Shown here: one piece after another, positions 59,573 to 64,000 of the stretch
Layout: each line of letters opens with the position of its first letter
Numbering within the stretch: the stretch's first letter is position 1
NCBI RefSeq assembly: GCF_003584645.1
Contig: NZ_AP017928.1
Coordinates: forward strand, 5,531,501 to 5,595,500
Reading direction: 5' to 3'
DNA from: Methylocaldum marinum
GTDB taxonomy: Bacteria; Pseudomonadota; Gammaproteobacteria; Methylococcales; Methylococcaceae
DNA: 64,000 nt
Made by a program: the position numbers and the translations under genes
The notes under the pieces: model-generated
Told to the model about the DNA's origin: nothing
The model's input: the letters and a program-made list of their open reading frames with translations, nothing else
Database searches by the model: none

Positions 59573-61018
59573 GTGAAACCTTTTTCCTATCGCTATGCCC
59601 AAGTTCGGGGTTGGGCGCTGCTCGGCCTTTTATTGCTGGTGCTCATCCTGCTCGGCGGCATGATCTGGCGCAACCTCGAACGGTTCGAAACCATGCGCGC
59701 CTACGTCGGTTATGCGCATCACATTCAGGAGGTGGCCTTCAAGTTGCAGGACGCGTTGACGGGTTACTTTACGACCGGTCCAAACCGCCGCGTGCATGCG
59801 CAACAGCTTTCCGAGCTTTCGATCCGACTTGCCGAACTGGCGCGGCACGATTATCACGTGGCGGCCGGTACCCCGGACAAACTCACCGAGGTCAGCAGAC
59901 TGGTCGTCGAAATCAGTCGCGAGCGTCTTCCGCCCGAGCGTCAGGAAGCGCTTTTGCTGCGCGCTTTGAAGATTACCAGCGCCATGTTGGACGAAGAGAC
60001 CTTGGAGCGGGAAAGATTAGTGGAGGAGATCGGCCGGACGACCCGGACCGAAATCGTCATGGTGTTCGGAACGCTGGCGACCATCCTGCTGTTCGGCGGG
60101 CTGTTCTTCCGTCGTCAAATCCTGGCGCCGCTGAATAATCTCAAGGAACTGCTTTTGCGTCTCGCCCATGAAGATTTCACACCGATCGAAACCGCACGGA
60201 TCGATTCGCTCCTGCTCCCGGTGTTCAGCAGCTATAACGATATGGTGAAGCGGCTGGCCGAACTGGAGGAAGCCAAGCGCCATCATGCGGAATCCCTGGA
60301 AGCGGAAGTGCGCGCGGCGACACGGGCCTTGCTGGAGCAGCAGGCCAGTTTGTCCCGGACCGAACGATTGGCGGCGGTAGGCGAACTGGCAGCCGGCATC
60401 GCCCATGAATTGCGCAACCCCCTTGCCGGCATCCAGATGACCTGCGTTAATCTTCGAGATGAAATCGGCGACGCCGAACAGGGGGCCAGGGTCGATTTGG
60501 TCATTGCCGAGCTGAAACGGATGAGCCGGCTGCTCAACGAACTGCTCGACAACGGGCGGCATACGCCCGCACCGGTCGGCGAATGCGAGGTCGCGGTATT
60601 GATACGCGAACTGGTCACGCTGGTTCGTTATCAGATCCAGCCGAATATCAGGCTGGAGTGGGCCGCCTCGGACGATTTGGCCTGCCGTTTGCCGGGATGC
60701 CGCCTGAGGCAGACCCTGCTCAATCTGATTCTGAATGCGGCGGAAGCCATCGGCGATCAAAACGGCACGATAGCCATTCGCGCCTGCCGGGGCGAGAATC
60801 ACGTTCTCCTCACGGTGACCGATGATGGGCCGGGCTTCTCGGAGGAAATTCTGGAAAACGGCATTCGTCCTTTTGCAACCGGGCGGCCCGGCGGTACCGG
60901 GCTCGGTCTGGCCATGGTTCAGCGGTTTACGCGCGACCTCGGCGGACAACTGGATCTGGCCAATGTCGAGCCTAAAGGCGCTCGGGTGAGTTTAACCCTT
61001 CCTTGTCAATGGGTCTGA
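59573..61018 (+). CDS. Sensor histidine kinase (NtrB/PrsK-like)
   Basis: A 481-residue inner-membrane kinase. It has membrane span 1 (WALLGLLLLVLILLGGMIW), a periplasmic sensor of about 120 residues, span 2 (VMVFGTLATILLFGGLFF), a HAMP-like linker and coiled coil, the phosphoacceptor His278 in GIAHELRNPLAG, and an ATPase domain with N, G1 and G2 boxes (NLILNAAEAI, DDGPGF, GGTGLGLAMV). The start is GTG 59573 with AGAGAA upstream. The response regulator follows after seven bases. Confidence 0.92.
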   Translation: MKPFSYRYAQVRGWALLGLLLLVLILLGGMIWRNLERFETMRAYVGYAHHIQEVAFKLQDALTGYFTTGPNRRVHAQQLSELSIRLAELARHDYHVAAGTPDKLTEVSRLVVEISRERLPPERQEALLLRALKITSAMLDEETLERERLVEEIGRTTRTEIVMVFGTLATILLFGGLFFRRQILAPLNNLKELLLRLAHEDFTPIETARIDSLLLPVFSSYNDMVKRLAELEEAKRHHAESLEAEVRAATRALLEQQASLSRTERLAAVGELAAGIAHELRNPLAGIQMTCVNLRDEIGDAEQGARVDLVIAELKRMSRLLNELLDNGRHTPAPVGECEVAVLIRELVTLVRYQIQPNIRLEWAASDDLACRLPGCRLRQTLLNLILNAAEAIGDQNGTIAIRACRGENHVLLTVTDDGPGFSEEILENGIRPFATGRPGGTGLGLAMVQRFTRDLGGQLDLANVEPKGARVSLTLPCQWV

Positions 61019-61025
61019 GTGCGCC

Positions 61026-62420
61026 ATGCTGAATACTTTGCTGATCGTCGAAGACGAGGCCTTGTTCGGTTCCGAGCTGACACGCCACTACCGCAAAGCG
61101 GGTTGGGAGGTGGAGTGGGCCAAGGATCTCAAGGAAGCGAGAGAATTGTTGCTGGAACACGATTTCGAACCTCTCCTGATCCTGTCCGACATGAATCTGC
61201 CGGACGGCAATGTCCTGGATTTCATGGAATCGCTCCAGGGGCAGGTCGTCAATACGGAATGGCTGTTGCTCACCGGGTACGGAAGCGTCCCGGATTCGGT
61301 ACGGGCCTTGCGCCTGGGGGCGTACGATTTCCTCGAAAAGCCGTGCGAAATGGCGCGGCTGGACCTGGTGGTCGCCGCCGCCGCGCGCAGCGTCCAGGCC
61401 CAAAAGCGGCTTGCCCAGCAGGTTCGCCAGCGGTTTCGCCGCTATTCGCCGGAAGCCTATGTCGGCAAGAGCCGGGCGACGCAGCGGGTGCGCGAGATGT
61501 TGGCGCGCCTGACCCGAGTGCCGTTCAGCGCCTTGATCATCGGCGGCGAAACCGGCACCGGCAAGGGCCTGGTGGCCCGCATCCTGCATTACGGCGGAAA
61601 GCGGGCGGAAAACCCGTTGATCGAACTCAATTGCGCGGCGCTGCCGCGCGAGCTTCTGGAATCCGAATTGTTCGGGCACGAGGCGGGAGCCTTCACCGGC
61701 GCCTTGGCGCGGCATCGGGGCTTGTTCGAGCAGGCCGAAGGCGGCACTTTGTTTCTCGACGAGATCGGCGAGATGTCCCCGGATCTCCAGTCCAAGCTTC
61801 TCAAGGCCATCGAGGACCGGAAGATTCGGCGGCTGGGCTCGGAAAAGGAAATCTCGGTCGACGTGCAGATTCTGGCGGCCAGCCACCGGGATCTGGAGGG
61901 CATGGTCAGACGCGGCGAGTTTCGCGGGGATCTTTATCATCGCCTGAGCGTGTTCAAGCTCACGCTGCCGCCCCTGAGAGAAATCAAGGAGGATCTGGAA
62001 GAGCTGGTTGAGCTTTTCGTGGCCGAGTTCAACGCGAAGGCCGGCAAGCACGTCAAGGTGGTTCCGGAAGCCGCCTGGGCGGAACTGCGGGCGCACGACT
62101 GGCCCGGCAACGTGCGGGAATTGCGTAATGTCATCGAGCGCTGCGTGCTGTTCGCCGAGGGTCCGCAGTTGCCTGCCGAATGGCTGCAGTTGCGCCGCAA
62201 CGACGCCAGAGGGATGCCCGCGGACGATACGGCGACGGCGGACGGAGTGTTCATTCCGCTGGACGGGAGCATGGCGCTGGACGACATGGACTGTTACATC
62301 ATTCGAACCACTCTGGAGCGCCACGACGGCAACGTCACCGCCGCCGCCCGCGCCCTCGGCGCGACCCGTGAAACGCTGCGCTACCGGATACGGAAATACG
62401 GACTGAAAGAATCGAGCTGA
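61026..62420 (+). CDS. Sigma-54-dependent response regulator (NtrC family)
   Basis: A 464-residue regulator: receiver domain with phospho-acceptor Asp55 (LILSDMNLPDG) and LLLTGYGSV, AAA+ domain with Walker A GETGTGKG (174-181) and GAFTGA (221-226), Walker B TLFLDEIGEM, and a C-terminal Fis helix-turn-helix (NVTAAARALGATRETLRYRI). Partner of the upstream kinase. It, or the SfnR-like protein, could act at the sigma-54 promoters in this window. Confidence 0.93.
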   Translation: MLNTLLIVEDEALFGSELTRHYRKAGWEVEWAKDLKEARELLLEHDFEPLLILSDMNLPDGNVLDFMESLQGQVVNTEWLLLTGYGSVPDSVRALRLGAYDFLEKPCEMARLDLVVAAAARSVQAQKRLAQQVRQRFRRYSPEAYVGKSRATQRVREMLARLTRVPFSALIIGGETGTGKGLVARILHYGGKRAENPLIELNCAALPRELLESELFGHEAGAFTGALARHRGLFEQAEGGTLFLDEIGEMSPDLQSKLLKAIEDRKIRRLGSEKEISVDVQILAASHRDLEGMVRRGEFRGDLYHRLSVFKLTLPPLREIKEDLEELVELFVAEFNAKAGKHVKVVPEAAWAELRAHDWPGNVRELRNVIERCVLFAEGPQLPAEWLQLRRNDARGMPADDTATADGVFIPLDGSMALDDMDCYIIRTTLERHDGNVTAAARALGATRETLRYRIRKYGLKESS

Positions 62421-62530
62421 ACGGTCGATCGACCTCCAGGGTCGAGTCCGGTGAAGGCCGTACGCGTGGTTCAGAACCACGAGAGACGGGGGGTTCTGAA
62501 CGCACGGCGAAATGTTTTCTGCGGGGCCGG

Positions 62531-63070
62531 CTAGGCAGAATGAGCCGACGGTTTCCGCTGCGCCACGTCGTGCGGCCGGGTTTTGACGAACAGGTCGAAG
62601 CCCAGCCAGAGCAAAAGCCAGCCCGGCACCTTTTCGAGCATGAGTCCATTCCGGACTATAGACCAGAGCCCAGCTCCGACGAAGGTCAGCGGCAATACGG
62701 TCCGAAGATCAACCGAAAGACCGAACCAGCGGCTCAGGCGGCGATTGAGATCATCGATCGCCTCATTCACCGTTAATGTCGTCTCGGGCGAAGCGACCGA
62801 AGGCGCGTGCGTCACGCCTTCTACGATGACGTCGAGATCTTGAAGCGATTTGAGGATTCCGGCCTTGTCGCAGCGGCTGGAATCGTAATGCACCGTGAAG
62901 CTTCCCGCGGTCGGGTTCACGTGCACGCGGGAAACTTCCGGCTTCGCTTCCAATGCGCTCTTTATCCGCTCGAGGAGCGCGGGATTATGGCGGGTGTGAA
63001 GGGATTTCAGCCGTACCCGTCCGGCCGTGGCGCTGGCCATCCACGCCCGATGCGTCTTGCGTGAGCTCAT
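62531..63070 (-). CDS. HMA-like domain membrane protein
   Basis: A 179-residue protein. The N-terminal part (residues about 15-85) has the beta-alpha-beta fold pattern of heavy-metal-associated domains (GRVRLKSLHTRHNPALLERI, VSRVHVNPTAGSFTVHYDSS) but lacks the CxxC metal site. The C-terminal part has two hydrophobic segments (VLPLTFVGAGLWSIV and WLLLWLGFDLFV). This is the HMA_2-type layout. ATG 63070 has AGGAGG upstream. A palindrome GTGGTTC-A-GAACCAC at about 62466 lies beyond its end. Function unknown. Confidence 0.72.
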   Translation of the reverse strand: MSSRKTHRAWMASATAGRVRLKSLHTRHNPALLERIKSALEAKPEVSRVHVNPTAGSFTVHYDSSRCDKAGILKSLQDLDVIVEGVTHAPSVASPETTLTVNEAIDDLNRRLSRWFGLSVDLRTVLPLTFVGAGLWSIVRNGLMLEKVPGWLLLWLGFDLFVKTRPHDVAQRKPSAHSA

Positions 63071-63339
63071 GACAACCGCCTCCTGTTCGTTGCCGACACA
63101 ACTCAGACCGGAATTCCGAATGGAGTATCCCGCTTCAACCGGTCTTACCACCGGCAGATCCGCTACTGAAAATCGACAATAAACGACCTCGACCAGGCGC
63201 AGTAGCCTTCGCGATCGGCGCTTCGGGCCGGGTTCAAATCCACCACCGCCGTGGGGGACTTGAACCAGTCCCCATTCCATCGTCTCGATCGAGAGATGAT
63301 ACGTTTTCAAAATCAATTGGATAGATCTGCGTTTGAGCA

Positions 63340-63355
63340 TGGCACAGAAGTCGCT
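63340..63355 (+). promoter_or_regulatory. Sigma-54 promoter candidate upstream of the SulP permease
   Basis: TGGCACAGAAGTCGCT keeps TGGCAC, GC at -12 and GG-N10-GC spacing, 39 bases before ATG 63394 on the coding strand. Just upstream, GGGGACT-TGAACC-AGTCCCC (63250-63270) is a perfect hairpin. Confidence 0.6.
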
Positions 63356-63393
63356 TCAGCGCACCCGGTTATTGTAACTTTGGGAGTGCGACC

Positions 63394-64000
63394 ATGCCTT
63401 CGAACCAAGCTTTGCGCAGGATGCCACGGACCGGTTTGCAGGGACTCTTGGATCATTGGCGGTCGGACCTCGTCTCCGGCTTTCTGGTGTTTCTGATCGC
63501 TCTGCCGCTGTGTCTCGGCATCGCCATGGCCTCGGGTTTTCCGCCCATGGCCGGGATCATCAGTGCCGTGATCGGCGGCGTGCTGGTTTCCCGAATCAAC
63601 GGTTCCTACGTCACCATCAACGGCCCCGCCGCGGGACTCATCGTGGTGATCCTCTCGGCGGTGCAGTCCCTGGGGCAGGGGGACGCCATGGCGGGTTACC
63701 GCTATACCCTGGCCGCCATCGTGGTGGCGAGCGTGCTGCAGATCCTGATGGGCGTCTTCAAAGCCGGCAAGCTCAACGCCTATTTCCCGGCTTCGGTGGT
63801 GCACGGCATGCTGGCCGCCATCGGCATCATCATCATGGCCAAGCAAATCCATGTGATGCTCGGGGTGAAGCCGGAAGGCGGCGAAATTCTCTCCGCCATC
63901 GCCGAGATTCCGCGCAGCGTGATGAACGCCAATCCGGAAATCGCCCTGATCGGCTTGCTCGGCCTGGTCATTCTGATGATCTGGTCCTGGGTCAAGCATC
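63394..64000 (+). CDS. SulP-family inorganic anion permease (partial, runs off the right edge)
   Basis: At least 202 residues, open to the window end. DLVSGFLVFLIALPLCLGIAMASGFPPMAGI, GSYVTINGPAAGLIVVI and FPASVVHGMLAAIGIIIMAKQIHV are SulP/SLC26 signatures. Members move sulfate, bicarbonate or other anions. GGGAG is seven bases before the ATG. In this context sulfate is attractive, but the subfamily also includes bicarbonate carriers; the C-terminal STAS domain lies outside the window. Confidence 0.9.
   Translation, partial: MPSNQALRRMPRTGLQGLLDHWRSDLVSGFLVFLIALPLCLGIAMASGFPPMAGIISAVIGGVLVSRINGSYVTINGPAAGLIVVILSAVQSLGQGDAMAGYRYTLAAIVVASVLQILMGVFKAGKLNAYFPASVVHGMLAAIGIIIMAKQIHVMLGVKPEGGEILSAIAEIPRSVMNANPEIALIGLLGLVILMIWSWVKH

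Noticed and set aside
63215..63270. tRNA gene suggested by GGGTTCAAATCC and GGTTCAAGTCC T-arm-like strings
   Set aside because: No acceptor, D or anticodon arm can be built around either string on either strand; the second is simply half of a perfect GGGGACT hairpin.

Overview
The window looks like chromosomal DNA of a GC-rich, methylotrophic gammaproteobacterium. A methanotroph of the Methylococcales type is my best guess. The main marker is a formaldehyde-activating enzyme gene (fae, 12196-12708), a tetrahydromethanopterin-pathway enzyme typical of methylotrophs. Species is not determinable from this alone. There is no rRNA, no complete tRNA, no CRISPR array and no intact transposase.

The dominant theme is acquisition and handling of sulfur. 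Left part (1-15 kb): a broken Tat-exported dienelactone hydrolase; a minus-strand operon of FMN reductase, old-yellow-enzyme, aldo/keto reductase and nitrilase; a methyltransferase; Tas; a glutathione transferase; a TauD-type dioxygenase operon (with nitroreductase, peptide deformylase and aminotransferase); fae; an O-methyltransferase. Middle (15.8-26 kb): an MFS carrier; an operon of exported arylsulfatase, periplasmic solute-binding protein and an eight-heme cytochrome c fused to HEAT/TPR repeats; an SfnR-like sigma-54 activator; a second copy of the methyltransferase. 26-34.6 kb: a seven-gene ECF sigma/anti-sigma/periplasmic sensor/MacAB-TolC-type efflux operon, then a ParA-DUF1992-DUF155 operon. 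35-43.5 kb: porin plus ssuADCB, remnants of a flavoprotein/ferredoxin pair, an FAD protein, and a decayed second copy of the SfnR-like activator. 43.6-57.8 kb (minus strand): cysTWA sulfate importer; a cysK-serine acetyltransferase-encapsulin-cysteine desulfurase operon (an srpGHI-like Family 2A encapsulin system); a degenerate EAL protein; sulfate-binding protein; an outer-membrane barrel; yezD. Right end (58-64 kb): flippase, NtrB/NtrC-type two-component pair, HMA-like membrane protein, and the start of a SulP anion permease.

How the parts fit (inference): sulfate ester and sulfonate uptake and cleavage (sulfatase, TauD, SsuD with FMN reductase) release sulfite or sulfate; sulfate enters by Sbp/CysTWA and perhaps SulP; CysE/CysK make cysteine; the encapsulated desulfurase extracts or stores sulfur from cysteine. 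Fae could capture formaldehyde if one-carbon sulfonates are used. Six well-placed -24/-12 (sigma-54) promoter candidates precede several of these genes, which matches the SfnR-like and NtrC-like activators encoded here.

Non-coding DNA is unusually rich in short MITE-like interspersed elements. I can define at least four families with two or more copies each. One copy carries a 23-unit, 24-bp perfect or near-perfect tandem array (52685-53236).
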